From: Bradyrhizobium barranii subsp. barranii
GTDB taxonomy: Bacteria; Pseudomonadota; Alphaproteobacteria; Rhizobiales; Xanthobacteraceae
DNA: 64,000 nt
Assembly (NCBI RefSeq): GCF_017565645.3
Contig: NZ_CP086136.1
Span: 3,703,501-3,767,500, forward strand
Reading direction: 5' to 3'
Shown one piece after another: positions 1-9,152 of the stretch (position 1 is the first letter of the stretch; every line of letters starts with the position of its first letter). The notes beneath the pieces were generated by a model. That model worked only from the letters and a program-made list of their open reading frames with translations. It searched no databases and was not told the origin of the DNA. Made by a program: the position numbers and the translations under genes.

Positions 1-242
1 TTGAAAACCGCGTCATTGTCGCCAAATACCAAAGGCTGATGGTTGGCGCGAAGGTGGTGCTGATCGAGAAGGCAAGCGGCCGCCAACTGCCTGAGACCGT
101 CACCAGGGTTGCATCGCCCGTTCCCGTCGGGGCGTTGCGCATCAAATTGCCTGAAGCAATCGAGCCGGGAACATACTTCCTGAGGGCCTTCAACGGGCAC
201 GGCGAGGACGCGGCTCAAAGCGCGGACTTCGAGATCCGTTAA
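1..242 (+). CDS. 3' end of an unknown gene (partial)
   Basis: The open frame runs in from the left edge (first codon in frame at position 3) and stops at 240-242, giving about 79 residues of C-terminus. The visible sequence is beta-rich, with no cysteine and no membrane segment. The phrase EPGTYFLRAFNGHGED resembles an Ig-like or carboxypeptidase-regulatory-like domain end, but I do not recognise the family. It ends 131 bases before ccmI and on the same strand. An internal ATG at 39 is unlikely to be the real start because the frame stays open upstream. Confidence 0.6.
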   Translation, partial: ENRVIVAKYQRLMVGAKVVLIEKASGRQLPETVTRVASPVPVGALRIKLPEAIEPGTYFLRAFNGHGEDAAQSADFEIR

Positions 243-373
243 GCCGTTGGATTTTCACAGTTTCGGGACTGTGTGCGGTCGCGCCGAATTGACAATTGTC
301 AATTGCCGCATCGTCCGGCCGTGGTGTAAAGCCACCTATGGGCGCGGTTCGCGCGCCGCCGGAAGCTTGCCTG

Positions 374-1483
374 ATGACGCTATGGTTCGTGTTCGCGCTG
401 ATGACGGTCGCGGCGATTTTCGCCGTGCTTCTGCCGCTCGGCCGCAGCGGACGCGCGCAAAATCAGGGGAGCGAGGTGGCGGTCTACAAGGACCAGCTGG
501 CCGAGATCGAGCGTGATCTCGCCGCAGGGCTGATCGCCGCACCGGAAGCCGAGGCCGCACGTGTCGAGATCAGCCGCAGGCTGCTTGCCGCGGCCGGGAG
601 CGAGCCTGCATCGGAACCGACATCGAGCCTCAAATGGCGCCGCGCGGCGGCTGTGCTGGCGCTTGCCGGCCTGCCGCTCATTGCGATCGGCGTCTACATG
701 CCGCTCGGCTCGCCCAGGCTTCAGGACTTTCCCCTGGCGCAGCGGGAGCGCGGGGCTGGGTCCGGCATGGCGCTCGAGAATCTCGTCGTGCAGGTCGAGC
801 AGCATCTGGAAAAGAATCCGACCGACGGGCGCGGCTGGAACGTGCTCGCGCCGGTGCTGGTGCGGCTCGGCCGCTTCGACGATGCGGTGCGCGCCTATCG
901 CAACTCGCTCACCTACAATGGTGAGAGTTCGGAGCGCCGGGCCGATCTCGGCGAGGCGATCGCGGCTGCTGCCGGCGGCGTGGTGACCGCCGAGGCCAAG
1001 ACCGAATTCGAGCGCGCGCATGGCCTGAACGCGGACGATCCCAAGGCGAACTATTTCCTCGGGCTTGCCGCCGAGCAGGATGGCCGCAAGGACGATGCCG
1101 CCAACATCTGGCGCGCACTGCTGGCGAAAGCGCCGGCGGATGCGCCGTGGCGTCCTCTGGTGCAGACCTCGTTGGCGCGGGTCGGCGGCGGTGGCGCTAC
1201 GATGCCGGCGCTGTCTGACGAGACGATCGCAGCCTCCAAGGACATGAACGAGGGCGATCGCAACGCGATGGTGCGCGGCATGGTCGAACGCCTGGCCACC
1301 CGGCTGAAGCAGAACGGCGATGATGTCGAGGGTTGGCTGCGCCTGGTGCGCGCCTATCTCGTGATGGGCGATCGTGACAGGGCAATGGGCGCTTCGACCG
1401 ACGCCCGACAGGCTGTCGCCAACGACGCCGCGCGGCTGCGCCAGCTCAACGAAGGCCTCAAGACTCTCGGGCTCGACGGATGA
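374..1483 (+). CDS. ccmI: Cytochrome c maturation protein CcmI (CycH)
   Basis: 369 residues. CcmI binds apocytochrome c in the periplasm and presents it to the haem ligation complex with CcmF and CcmH. The N-terminus [20 protein letters not shown] is a membrane helix; a second helix lies near residues 90-110 ([18 protein letters not shown]), followed by a periplasmic TPR region with phrases such as [25 protein letters not shown] and [23 protein letters not shown] chose ATG 374, not the upstream in-frame start at 296, because the family begins at this helix and GGAAG sits 9-13 bases upstream. It is followed by ccmE, ccmF and ccmH, the usual rhizobial order (cycHJKL). Confidence 0.93.
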   Translation: MTLWFVFALMTVAAIFAVLLPLGRSGRAQNQGSEVAVYKDQLAEIERDLAAGLIAAPEAEAARVEISRRLLAAAGSEPASEPTSSLKWRRAAAVLALAGLPLIAIGVYMPLGSPRLQDFPLAQRERGAGSGMALENLVVQVEQHLEKNPTDGRGWNVLAPVLVRLGRFDDAVRAYRNSLTYNGESSERRADLGEAIAAAAGGVVTAEAKTEFERAHGLNADDPKANYFLGLAAEQDGRKDDAANIWRALLAKAPADAPWRPLVQTSLARVGGGGATMPALSDETIAASKDMNEGDRNAMVRGMVERLATRLKQNGDDVEGWLRLVRAYLVMGDRDRAMGASTDARQAVANDAARLRQLNEGLKTLGLDG

Positions 1484-1520
1484 CGATGTCGGGACGAGGC
1501 GAGCGGAGAACGGATACGCG

Positions 1521-2030
1521 ATGACGCGCAAGCAGCGACGCATGACCATCATCGGCGGCTCCCTCGCGGTGCTCGCGCTCGCGGCCGCGCTCGTGCTCAA
1601 CGCTCTGCGCGACTCCATCGTGTTCTTCTCGACGCCAACGATGGTCGCCGAAAAGCACGTCGAGCCCGGCAAGCGGTTTCGTCTCGGCGGCCTGGTGCAG
1701 CCCGGCTCGCTCCAGCGCGGCGATAATCTCGCCGTGACCTTCGAGGTTGCCGATGGCGGCGCCAAGCTGCCGGTCGCCTACAAGGGCATCCTGCCCGACC
1801 TGTTCCGTGAAGGGCAGGGCGTGGTGGCCGAAGGCGCGCTCGACGCCAATGGCGTGTTCAAGGCCGACACCGTGCTTGCCAAGCACGACGAGACCTACAT
1901 GCCCAAGGAAGTCGCCGATGCCCTGAAGAAGCAGGGGCATTGGAAGGACGATTACGGCGCCAAGGCTTCTGATAGCGTCAAACCCGCGGCGACGACCGCG
2001 CAGGGCAACCCGCAGGGAGCAGTGCGTTGA
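1521..2030 (+). CDS. ccmE: Haem chaperone CcmE (CycJ)
   Basis: 169 residues. CcmE carries haem covalently in the periplasm and hands it to CcmF/CcmH. There is one N-terminal anchor ([20 protein letters not shown]), then the OB-fold with [15 protein letters not shown] and the haem-attachment motif AKHDETYMP, whose histidine is residue 122. ATG 1521 is preceded by a purine-rich site (GAGCGGAG). The stop TGA overlaps the TTG start of ccmF, which suggests translational coupling. Length fits the family. Confidence 0.95.
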   Translation: MTRKQRRMTIIGGSLAVLALAAALVLNALRDSIVFFSTPTMVAEKHVEPGKRFRLGGLVQPGSLQRGDNLAVTFEVADGGAKLPVAYKGILPDLFREGQGVVAEGALDANGVFKADTVLAKHDETYMPKEVADALKKQGHWKDDYGAKASDSVKPAATTAQGNPQGAVR

Positions 2031-4006
2031 TCGCGGAATCCGGACACTACGCGCTGGTGCTGGCCCTTGGCCTGGCGCTGATCCAGTCCATCGTGCCGCT
2101 GATCGGTGCGCGCTTGCGCGATGCCGCGCTGATGAACGTGGCGCGCTCCGCCGCGCTGGCGCAACTCCTGTTCGTCGGTGCGTCGTTCATCGCGCTCGTG
2201 ATGCTACACGTGAACTCGGATTTCTCCGTCGCCAACGTCTACGAGAACTCCCATTCGATGAAGCCGCTGATCTACAAGATCACCGGCGTGTGGGGGAACC
2301 ATGAAGGCTCGATGCTGCTGTGGGTGTCGATCCTGGCGCTGTTCGGCGGAATGGTCGCCGCCTTCGGTAACAATCTGCCGCTGTCGCTGCGCGCGCATGT
2401 GCTGGCCGTGCAGGCCTGGATCGCCAGCGCCTTCTATCTCTTCATCCTGGTGACATCGAATCCGTTCCTGCGCATCGCCAATCCGCCGATCGAGGGACGC
2501 GATCTCAATCCGGTGCTCCAGGACATCGGCCTCGCCGTGCATCCGCCGATGCTCTATCTCGGCTATGTCGGCTTCTCGATCTCGTTCTCCTTCGCCATCG
2601 CGGCGCTGATGGAGGGGCGGATCGACGCGGCCTGGGCGCGCTGGGTGCGGCCGTGGACGCTGGTGGCCTGGATTTTCCTGACCCTCGGCATCGCGATGGG
2701 GTCGTACTGGGCCTATTACGAGCTCGGCTGGGGCGGCTGGTGGTTCTGGGATCCGGTCGAGAACGCCTCGCTGATGCCGTGGCTCGCCGGCACGGCGCTG
2801 CTGCACTCGGCGCTGGTGATGGAGAAGCGCAACGCGCTGAAGGTCTGGACCATCCTGCTGTCGATCCTGACCTTCTCGCTGTCGCTGCTCGGCACCTTCC
2901 TGGTGCGTTCGGGCGTCATCACCTCCGTGCACGCTTTCGCCACCGATCCGACGCGCGGCGTGTTCATCCTGCTGATCCTCTGCCTGTTCATCGGCGGCAG
3001 CCTGTCGCTGTTCGCAGGGCGCGCGACCTCGTTGAAGCAGGGCGGCCTGTTCGCGCCGATCTCGCGCGAGGGCGCGCTGGTGTTGAACAATCTGCTGCTC
3101 AGCGTAGCTTGCGCGGTCGTGCTGTTCGGCACGCTCTATCCTCTGGCGATGGAAGCGCTCGACTTCAAGATGTCGGTCGGCGCCCCCTTCTACAATCTCA
3201 CCTTCGTCCCGCTGTTCGCGCTGCTGCTGCTCGTGGTGCCGTTTGGGCCGATGCTGGCGTGGAAGCGCGGCGATCTGCTCGGCGTCACCCAGCGGCTGCT
3301 TGCGGCGGGCATTGCCGCGCTCGTTGTGATCGCCATCGTCTGGGCCTGGACCCGTGGTGGCAGTGCGCTGGCACCATTGGCAATTGGGCTTGGAGTCTTC
3401 GTCATCGCCGGTGCCGTGACCGATCTGTCCGAACGGACCGGTTTGTTCCGCCTGCCGTTCGCAACGACGCTGCACCGGGCCCGCGGCCTGCCGCGTTCGG
3501 CCTGGGGTTCTGTGTTTGCCCATGCGGGCCTCGGCGTCGCGCTGATCGGGATCGTCTGCGAGACCACCTGGAACAGCGAGTATATCGCGACCATGAAGCA
3601 GAACGACGTTGCACACGTCGCCGGCTATGATCTCAAGCTCGACGGCCTGTCCCAGCGTCAGGGGCCGAACTTCCGCGAGATGATCGCCGAGTTCAACGTC
3701 AGCGGCGACGGTGAGAAGATCAGCGTCATGACGCCGTCCAAGCGCAACTTCACGACGCGTGGGTCCTCGACCACCGAGGCCGCATTGCTGACGCGCGGCG
3801 CGAGCCAGCTCTACGTTTCTCTCGGCGACGCGACTCCCGATGGCGCCATTGCGGTGCGCATCTATCACAAGCCGCTGGTGCTGCTGATCTGGTGGGGACC
3901 GGTGCTCATGGCCTTCGGCGGCATGCTGTCGCTGTCCGACCGGCGCCTGCGGGTCGGCGCACCGAAGCCGGCGCGGGCCAAGCAGCGCCTTCAGCCGGCG
4001 GAGTGA
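2027..4006 (+). CDS. ccmF: Haem lyase subunit CcmF (CycK)
   Basis: 659 residues. CcmF is a polytopic inner membrane protein that transfers haem from CcmE to apocytochrome c. The tryptophan-rich haem-handling motif [18 protein letters not shown] is present near residues 235-255, with multiple helices on both sides and the C-terminal periplasmic domain ([20 protein letters not shown]). The start is TTG at 2027, overlapping the ccmE stop; the N-terminus [15 protein letters not shown] matches the family. The next gene follows after 4 bases. Confidence 0.95.
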   Translation: MIAESGHYALVLALGLALIQSIVPLIGARLRDAALMNVARSAALAQLLFVGASFIALVMLHVNSDFSVANVYENSHSMKPLIYKITGVWGNHEGSMLLWVSILALFGGMVAAFGNNLPLSLRAHVLAVQAWIASAFYLFILVTSNPFLRIANPPIEGRDLNPVLQDIGLAVHPPMLYLGYVGFSISFSFAIAALMEGRIDAAWARWVRPWTLVAWIFLTLGIAMGSYWAYYELGWGGWWFWDPVENASLMPWLAGTALLHSALVMEKRNALKVWTILLSILTFSLSLLGTFLVRSGVITSVHAFATDPTRGVFILLILCLFIGGSLSLFAGRATSLKQGGLFAPISREGALVLNNLLLSVACAVVLFGTLYPLAMEALDFKMSVGAPFYNLTFVPLFALLLLVVPFGPMLAWKRGDLLGVTQRLLAAGIAALVVIAIVWAWTRGGSALAPLAIGLGVFVIAGAVTDLSERTGLFRLPFATTLHRARGLPRSAWGSVFAHAGLGVALIGIVCETTWNSEYIATMKQNDVAHVAGYDLKLDGLSQRQGPNFREMIAEFNVSGDGEKISVMTPSKRNFTTRGSSTTEAALLTRGASQLYVSLGDATPDGAIAVRIYHKPLVLLIWWGPVLMAFGGMLSLSDRRLRVGAPKPARAKQRLQPAE

Positions 4007-4010
4007 TCCG

Positions 4011-4493
4011 ATGCGGCGGATGATGGTCACGATCGTTGCGCTCATGCTGCTGGCTTTGCCCGCCGCCCACGCCGTGCAGCCCGACGAGATCATGTCGGAT
4101 CCCGTGAAGGAGGCACGCGCGCGCGACCTGTCGTGCGAGCTGCGCTGCATGGTCTGCCAGAACCAGTCGATCGACGATTCCGACGCACCGCTGGCGCGCG
4201 ATTTGCGGCTGCTGGTGCGCGAGCGGATCGCTGCCGGCGACAGCAATTCGCAGGTGCTCGACTTCCTGGTCGCGCGCTATGGCGAGTTCGTGCTGCTCAA
4301 GCCGCGCTTCGAGCGGCAGACCATGCTGTTGTGGCTGCTCGCGCCGCTGCTGCTGATCAGCGGCGGCCTGGCGCTCTGGCTGCAAATCCGCCGGCGCGCG
4401 CGAAGCGGTGCAGACCTACCAGCTCCGCCGCTCACGCCCGAGGAAGAGGCGCGGCTCGCAGCCTTGATGTCGGACGAGACGAAGTCGTCCTAG
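4011..4493 (+). CDS. ccmH: Cytochrome c maturation thiol protein CcmH (CycL)
   Basis: 160 residues. CcmH is a membrane-anchored periplasmic thioredoxin-like protein that reduces the apocytochrome CXXCH cysteines. There is a signal peptide (MVTIVALMLLALPAAHA), the active site LRCMVCQNQSI around residues 43-53, and a C-terminal membrane helix (LLWLLAPLLLISGGLALWL) with a short cytoplasmic tail. It is the last gene of the ccmIEFH run and lacks the extra TPR domain found in E. coli CcmH, as expected because ccmI is separate. Confidence 0.94.
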   Translation: MRRMMVTIVALMLLALPAAHAVQPDEIMSDPVKEARARDLSCELRCMVCQNQSIDDSDAPLARDLRLLVRERIAAGDSNSQVLDFLVARYGEFVLLKPRFERQTMLLWLLAPLLLISGGLALWLQIRRRARSGADLPAPPLTPEEEARLAALMSDETKSS

Positions 4494-4621
4494 CGACTTC
4501 AAGTCGTCCCGGCCTAAGTAATGATACGTAGGCCGTCTGCCGCAGCCTGTTTCATGCTCTGTTGACCTTTGTCTGGAAGCTTGTCGCGAAATTCAATTCC
4601 AGACGTTTGAGTCCTCAGCCG

Positions 4622-5965
4622 ATGTTCACGAACAGCAATCTGACGATCCGCTTCCTGGTCGGCGCCGTCGTCGCTGCATTATTGTTCCTGCTGGGCATCG
4701 GCGGCGGCACCGGCTTCGTCGCGGTGCTCTACCTCAACAACGAGATCACCAGCCTGTCGTCGGATTTCGCCGCGCTGATCGGCCCCGCGCGCGAGCATGC
4801 AATGCTGATCTACCAGCAGGCGCAGGCGGCATTCTCCTATTTCCTGATCGCCTGCGGCGTGATCGCGGTGGTCGCTGTCGCGATCTGCCTCACCACCTGG
4901 TTCGCTGTGCGCAACGGCATCCTCAATCCACTGGCGGCGATTGTGCACGCCATGCGTGAGGTCGCCGATCAGAAATTCGAGACGCCTGTTCCGGGCCTCG
5001 GCGGTACCAACGAGATCGGCCTGCTCGCCGGCGCACTGGAAGTGTTCAAGACCAACGGCCTGGAGCGGCGGCGCCTCACCGAGCAGCAATTGCACGAAGC
5101 GCAGCATCAGGCCGAGCGGTCGATATTCCTGGACGCCCGGATCAAGCGCTTCAACGATCTCGTTGCCAGCGTGGTCGACAGCGTGGCGTCCTCGGCCGCG
5201 CACCTGAAGAGCAATGCCGAAACGCTGTCACGGACGGCCAACGACACCAGCTCCAAGGCCAATGCGGTCGCGAGCGCGGCGAACCAGGCCAGCGCCAGCG
5301 TGCAGATCGTCGCGGGCTCGGCCGAGGAGATGACGAACTCGATCGGCACGATCAGCCGCCGCGTCACCGACGCGACGCAGCGTGCCGAAGGCGCGGCGAC
5401 GCAGGCCGAGAAGAGCCGCGACACCATCCACACCCTGTCGGATGCCGCCGACAAGATCGGCGAGGTCGTGCAGCTCGTGCAGGCGATCGCCTCGCAGACC
5501 AACCTGCTGGCGCTCAACGCCACCATCGAGGCGGCGCGGGCAGGGGACGCCGGCAAGGGTTTTGCCGTGGTTGCCTCCGAAGTGAAGAGCCTCGCGCACC
5601 AGACCAGCAAGGCGACGGAGGAGATCACCTCGCACGTCGCCAGCATCCAGGGCATCACCGCGGAGACGCGCGGCGCGATCGACGGCATCTCGAAGACGCT
5701 GTCGGAGATCTCGTCGATCATGTCGGGCATCGAGGTCGACACCGCCCAGCAGCGCAACGCCACGCAGGACATCACCCGCAGCGCGCAGGATGCCGCCCAT
5801 GGAACGCTGGACGTCTCCAACCACATCGTCCAGATCACCTCGACGTCGGCGGAGACCGGCCGCATGGCGGCCGAAGCGCGCGATTCCGCCGTCGATCTGT
5901 CGCAGCAGGCCGAAACCCTGAAGCGTGAAGTCGACGAATTCATCGTCAGCGTGAGGGCGAGCTGA
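4622..5965 (+). CDS. Methyl-accepting chemotaxis protein
   Basis: 447 residues from ATG 4622; a TTG 60 bases upstream is an alternative. Two membrane helices (about residues 7-35 and 70-100) enclose a very short periplasmic loop. A HAMP linker follows ([20 protein letters not shown]), then a long coiled signalling domain with the hairpin tip [20 protein letters not shown] and [20 protein letters not shown], the most conserved part of this family. The small periplasmic part suggests it senses through the membrane or another input. No che genes are nearby, so it is an isolated receptor. Confidence 0.9.
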   Translation: MFTNSNLTIRFLVGAVVAALLFLLGIGGGTGFVAVLYLNNEITSLSSDFAALIGPAREHAMLIYQQAQAAFSYFLIACGVIAVVAVAICLTTWFAVRNGILNPLAAIVHAMREVADQKFETPVPGLGGTNEIGLLAGALEVFKTNGLERRRLTEQQLHEAQHQAERSIFLDARIKRFNDLVASVVDSVASSAAHLKSNAETLSRTANDTSSKANAVASAANQASASVQIVAGSAEEMTNSIGTISRRVTDATQRAEGAATQAEKSRDTIHTLSDAADKIGEVVQLVQAIASQTNLLALNATIEAARAGDAGKGFAVVASEVKSLAHQTSKATEEITSHVASIQGITAETRGAIDGISKTLSEISSIMSGIEVDTAQQRNATQDITRSAQDAAHGTLDVSNHIVQITSTSAETGRMAAEARDSAVDLSQQAETLKREVDEFIVSVRAS

Positions 5966-5997
5966 TCTCGCCAAAGGCGTGTTCGACGCTCGTCAGG

Positions 5998-6015
5998 GGA
6001 ACTCGATTAAGTTCC
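5998..6015. promoter_or_regulatory. 18-bp palindrome upstream of degP
   Basis: GGAACT-CGATTA-AGTTCC is a perfect inverted repeat with 6-base arms, lying 33 bases after the chemotaxis gene and 170 bases before degP. It lacks a T-run, so it is not an obvious terminator. An operator for degP is possible; nothing else supports this. Confidence 0.3.
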
Positions 6016-6184
6016 TGTAAGGCCACGACTTTCGGCGTGCGATAAACTGCCGCAATGGCGCGACCCTTCATTACAAAAGTTTAACCCCGCCGCCAGCGCA
6101 CGGTAAGGCGGGAGCCCCCATCTTCATGTCCGTAACGTGCTGCCATCCGGCACCGAAAGAATTCAAGGCCTTGGAGATTCCTGC

Positions 6185-7762
6185 ATGACCGACCGTCCCG
6201 ACCTCACGAACCTTCCGTCCTACCGGCCGCCCCGCCGGTCGGTTTTCTCCGCGCGCAGGATCGCGCTGATGGCTTCGGTCGTCGCTGGCCTCGGGATTGC
6301 CGTCCACGGCTTTAGCCCGTCGACCTCGCCGAGCGAGCTGTTCTCCAGCCCGGCGCATGCGCAGGTCAACAACGAGGTCCGGAAGGTTGAGCGTCCGGTC
6401 GGGTTCGCCGACATCGTCGAGCGCGTGAAACCGTCGGTGATCTCGGTGAAGGTCAACATCAAGGAGAAGACCGCAAGCAACGACGATGGCGACGATTCCT
6501 CCTCGCCGTTCCAGCCGGGCTCGCCGATGGAGCGCTTCTTCCGCCGCTTCGGCGGTCCGGATGGTTTCCCGGGCCAGAAGGGTGGCCGCGGCCGCGTCGT
6601 GCAGGGCCAGGGCTCCGGCTTCTTCATCTCCGCCGACGGTTTTGCCGTGACCAACAACCACGTGGTCGACGGCGCCGACAAGGTCGAGGTCACGACCGAC
6701 GACGGCAAGACCTATACCGCCAAGGTGATCGGCACCGACCAGCGCACTGACCTCGCCCTCATCAAGGTCGAGGGCAGCTCGAACTTCCCGTTCGCCAAGC
6801 TCGCCGACAGCAAGCCGCGGATCGGCGACTGGGTGCTCGCGGTCGGCAATCCCTTCGGCCTCGGCGGCACCGTGACTGCGGGCATCGTCTCGGCCAGCGG
6901 CCGCGACATCGGCAACGGTCCCTATGACGATTTCATCCAGATCGATGCGCCCGTGAACAAGGGCAATTCCGGTGGTCCCGCTTTCGACACCAACGGCGAG
7001 GTGATGGGCGTCAATACCGCGATCTACTCGCCCTCCGGCGGCAGCGTCGGTATCGCGTTCTCGATTCCCGCGAGCACCGTGAAGAGCGTGGTGGCGCAGC
7101 TCAAGGACAAGGGCTCGGTCAGCCGCGGCTGGATCGGCGTCCAGATCCAGCCGGTGACGTCCGATATCGCCGACAGCCTCGGCATGAAGAAGGCCGAAGG
7201 TGCGCTGGTGGCGGAGCCGCAGGCGAACGGTCCGGCGGCGAAGGCCGGCATCGAGTCCGGCGACGTGATCACCTCGGTCAACGGTGAATCCGTCAAGGAT
7301 GCCCGCGAGCTTGCCCGCACCATCGGCGGCATGGCGCCCGGCGCGACCGTGAAGCTCAACGTGTTGCACAAGGGCCAGGACAAGGTCGTGAACCTCACCC
7401 TCGGCCAGCTGCCGAACACGATCGAGGCCAAGGCCGACACCGACAAGGATAGCGGCAAGGGTGCGAGCCGTGGCACCGACGTGCCCAAGCTCGGCATGAC
7501 CGTCGCGCCCGCCGACTCCGTGGCTGGCGCCGGCAAGGAAGGTGTCGTGGTCACCGAAGTCGATCCGAAGAGCGCCGCGGCCGAACGCGGCTTCAAGGAA
7601 GGCGACGTTATTCTCGAAGTCGGCGGCAAGAGCGTGAGCACCGCCGGCGAAGTCCGCGACGCCATCAACACGGCGCGGACCGACAACAAGAACAGCGTCC
7701 TGATGCGCGTGAAGAGCGGCGGCCAGTCGCGCTTCGTCGCCGTGCCCATCGCCAAGGGCTAA
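6185..7762 (+). CDS. degP: Periplasmic serine protease DegP/HtrA (Do family)
   Basis: 525 residues. It degrades or refolds misfolded envelope proteins. An N-terminal hydrophobic export signal (RRIALMASVVAGLGIAVHGF, ending near AHAQ) is followed by the trypsin-like domain with catalytic His159 (NNHVVDGAD), Asp189 (TDLALIKV) and Ser262 (GNSGGPAF). Two PDZ domains follow (about residues 310-410 and 430-520; GWIGVQIQPV and EVDPKSAAAERGFKEGDVI). ATG 6185 is preceded by TTGGAG and fits the family better than the upstream start at 6137. A response regulator follows on the same strand beyond a terminator, a common arrangement for envelope-stress genes. Confidence 0.95.
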   Translation: MTDRPDLTNLPSYRPPRRSVFSARRIALMASVVAGLGIAVHGFSPSTSPSELFSSPAHAQVNNEVRKVERPVGFADIVERVKPSVISVKVNIKEKTASNDDGDDSSSPFQPGSPMERFFRRFGGPDGFPGQKGGRGRVVQGQGSGFFISADGFAVTNNHVVDGADKVEVTTDDGKTYTAKVIGTDQRTDLALIKVEGSSNFPFAKLADSKPRIGDWVLAVGNPFGLGGTVTAGIVSASGRDIGNGPYDDFIQIDAPVNKGNSGGPAFDTNGEVMGVNTAIYSPSGGSVGIAFSIPASTVKSVVAQLKDKGSVSRGWIGVQIQPVTSDIADSLGMKKAEGALVAEPQANGPAAKAGIESGDVITSVNGESVKDARELARTIGGMAPGATVKLNVLHKGQDKVVNLTLGQLPNTIEAKADTDKDSGKGASRGTDVPKLGMTVAPADSVAGAGKEGVVVTEVDPKSAAAERGFKEGDVILEVGGKSVSTAGEVRDAINTARTDNKNSVLMRVKSGGQSRFVAVPIAKG

Positions 7763-7903
7763 GCCGTCAGGAGGTCTACGAGATGAGGGGTGTCGCCGGC
7801 ATCAGTCGCCCCCGCCGCCGACGCCCTTCGGGGGAGCAGCATAAGGCCCGCTCCCCCAGCCTACCTTCCGGTGGAATTACGCCCCCCTCCGTCGGAAGGC
7901 CTA

Positions 7904-7942
7904 GGGCGGTGAGGTCCCCCCAGCTTCACCGCCCGCCTTTTT
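7904..7942 (+). terminator. Rho-independent terminator after degP
   Basis: GGGCGGTGA (7904-7912) pairs perfectly with TCACCGCCC (7926-7934) and is followed by GCCTTTTT. It is 142 bases after the degP stop, and it separates degP from the response regulator gene. A second, weaker stem (CCTTCCG/CGGAAGG, 7864-7899) lies just upstream. Confidence 0.85.
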
Positions 7943-8015
7943 GCCTACCCAAGTCCCGTTTGCTTGGCTTGCATGCGATTGCCGCTCGCGCCATGTTCAG
8001 GAAAGGTTGACCCCC

Positions 8016-8717
8016 TTGACCGCCGCCGAACGCACGATGCGCCTCCTCATCATCGAAGACGACCGCGAATCCGCCGACTATCTCGTGAAGGCGTTTCGTG
8101 AAGTCGGACACATTGCCGACCACGCCGCCGACGGCGAGGAAGGCCTCGCCATGGCCGAGAGCGGCGATTACGACGTGCTGGTGGTCGACCGCATGCTGCC
8201 CAAGCGTGACGGCCTGTCGCTGATCGGCGCGTTGCGCGACAAGGGCGACTCGTCGCCGGTGCTGATTCTCTCAGCGCTCGGGCAGGTCGACGACCGCATT
8301 AAGGGTCTGCGCGCCGGCGGCGACGACTATCTGCCGAAGCCTTATTCCTTTGCCGAGTTGCTGGCCCGGGTCGAAGTGCTGTCACGGCGCCGCGGCGGTC
8401 CGGCCGAGGACACGCTCTACCGCGTCGGCGATCTCGAGCTCGACCGGCTGTCCCATCGCGTCGCCCGCGGCAAGGACGAGCTGACGCTCCAGCCGCGCGA
8501 ATTCCGCCTGCTCGAATACCTCATGAAGCATGCCGGCCAGGTGGTGACGCGCACCATGCTGCTGGAGAACGTCTGGGACTACCATTTCGATCCGCAGACC
8601 AACGTGATCGACGTGCACATTTCGCGGCTGCGCTCCAAGATCGACAAAGGTTTCGAGCGGCCGCTGCTGCATACGATCCGCGGCGCCGGATACATGATCC
8701 GGGATGGGATACGTTAA
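8016..8717 (+). CDS. OmpR/PhoB-family response regulator
   Basis: 233 residues. The receiver domain (residues 8-125) has the acidic pocket IIEDD, the phospho-acceptor Asp58 in VLVVDRMLP, and the lysine of LPKPYSF. A C-terminal winged-helix DNA-binding domain follows (QPREFRLLEYLMKH, VIDVHISRLRSKID, TIRGAGYMIRDGIR). I chose TTG 8016, not ATG 8037, because AGGAAAGG (7999-8006) is spaced correctly for it. No histidine kinase gene follows; the next DNA is an accessory segment on the other strand. Its last nine codons are echoed at 16898-16924. Confidence 0.9.
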   Translation: MTAAERTMRLLIIEDDRESADYLVKAFREVGHIADHAADGEEGLAMAESGDYDVLVVDRMLPKRDGLSLIGALRDKGDSSPVLILSALGQVDDRIKGLRAGGDDYLPKPYSFAELLARVEVLSRRRGGPAEDTLYRVGDLELDRLSHRVARGKDELTLQPREFRLLEYLMKHAGQVVTRTMLLENVWDYHFDPQTNVIDVHISRLRSKIDKGFERPLLHTIRGAGYMIRDGIR

Positions 8718-8801
8718 AGCTTTGGATGCTCTTCAATACGCAAGCCACTGAGCCTGAAGAATTTTGAAGCTTCCCCAGAAACGGCGGGGTCGATGAGAAA
8801 T

Positions 8802-9152
8802 TCAGCGGTCGCGGCTTTGCGAGCCGCCGCGCATCAAGAGCGTGGTCAGGATGAGATGAAGGACGACTGCCGGCCACAGAAGGACGCCGCTCAATCCACC
8901 TGCGAAACCGAGGTAGGCCAAATATAGGGTGATGGCTCCGTTGTAGATCAACATGCCCGGCAGTGGCGGCCGCCCTGGCCAACAGGCGATCCCCAAGGCA
9001 ATCAGCGCAATGCCGGCGACACGCGCGACCGGCGTTGCGACACCGGAAAGCTGCTCGCCCAGCAACAACTGGCCAACCAGCGACGGCGCGATCAACAGCG
9101 CCAATCCCGTTGCAGCTTCGCTGATGGCGGCGAACGCCAATGCGCCTTTCAT
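8802..9152 (-). CDS. Small integral membrane protein, unknown
   Basis: 116 residues with four hydrophobic segments (for example ATGLALLIAPSLVGQLLL, ARVAGIALIALGIACW, MLIYNGAITLYLAYLGFAGG, VLLWPAVVLHLILTTLLM). I do not recognise the family. Its ATG overlaps the arylsulfatase stop by four bases, so the two are probably co-translated. A membrane partner or accessory for the sulfatase is possible, but nothing in the sequence shows this. Confidence 0.75.
   Translation of the reverse strand: MKGALAFAAISEAATGLALLIAPSLVGQLLLGEQLSGVATPVARVAGIALIALGIACWPGRPPLPGMLIYNGAITLYLAYLGFAGGLSGVLLWPAVVLHLILTTLLMRGGSQSRDR

Noticed and set aside
380..1765. 461-codon minus-strand frame opposite ccmI/ccmE
   Set aside because: Shadow frame; ccmI and ccmE are secure on the plus strand.
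2204..4246. 680-codon open frame on the minus strand opposite ccmF/ccmH
   Set aside because: It is the antisense shadow of well-supported ccmF and ccmH in GC-rich DNA; the composition (Gln, Arg, His, Asp) has no domain sense.
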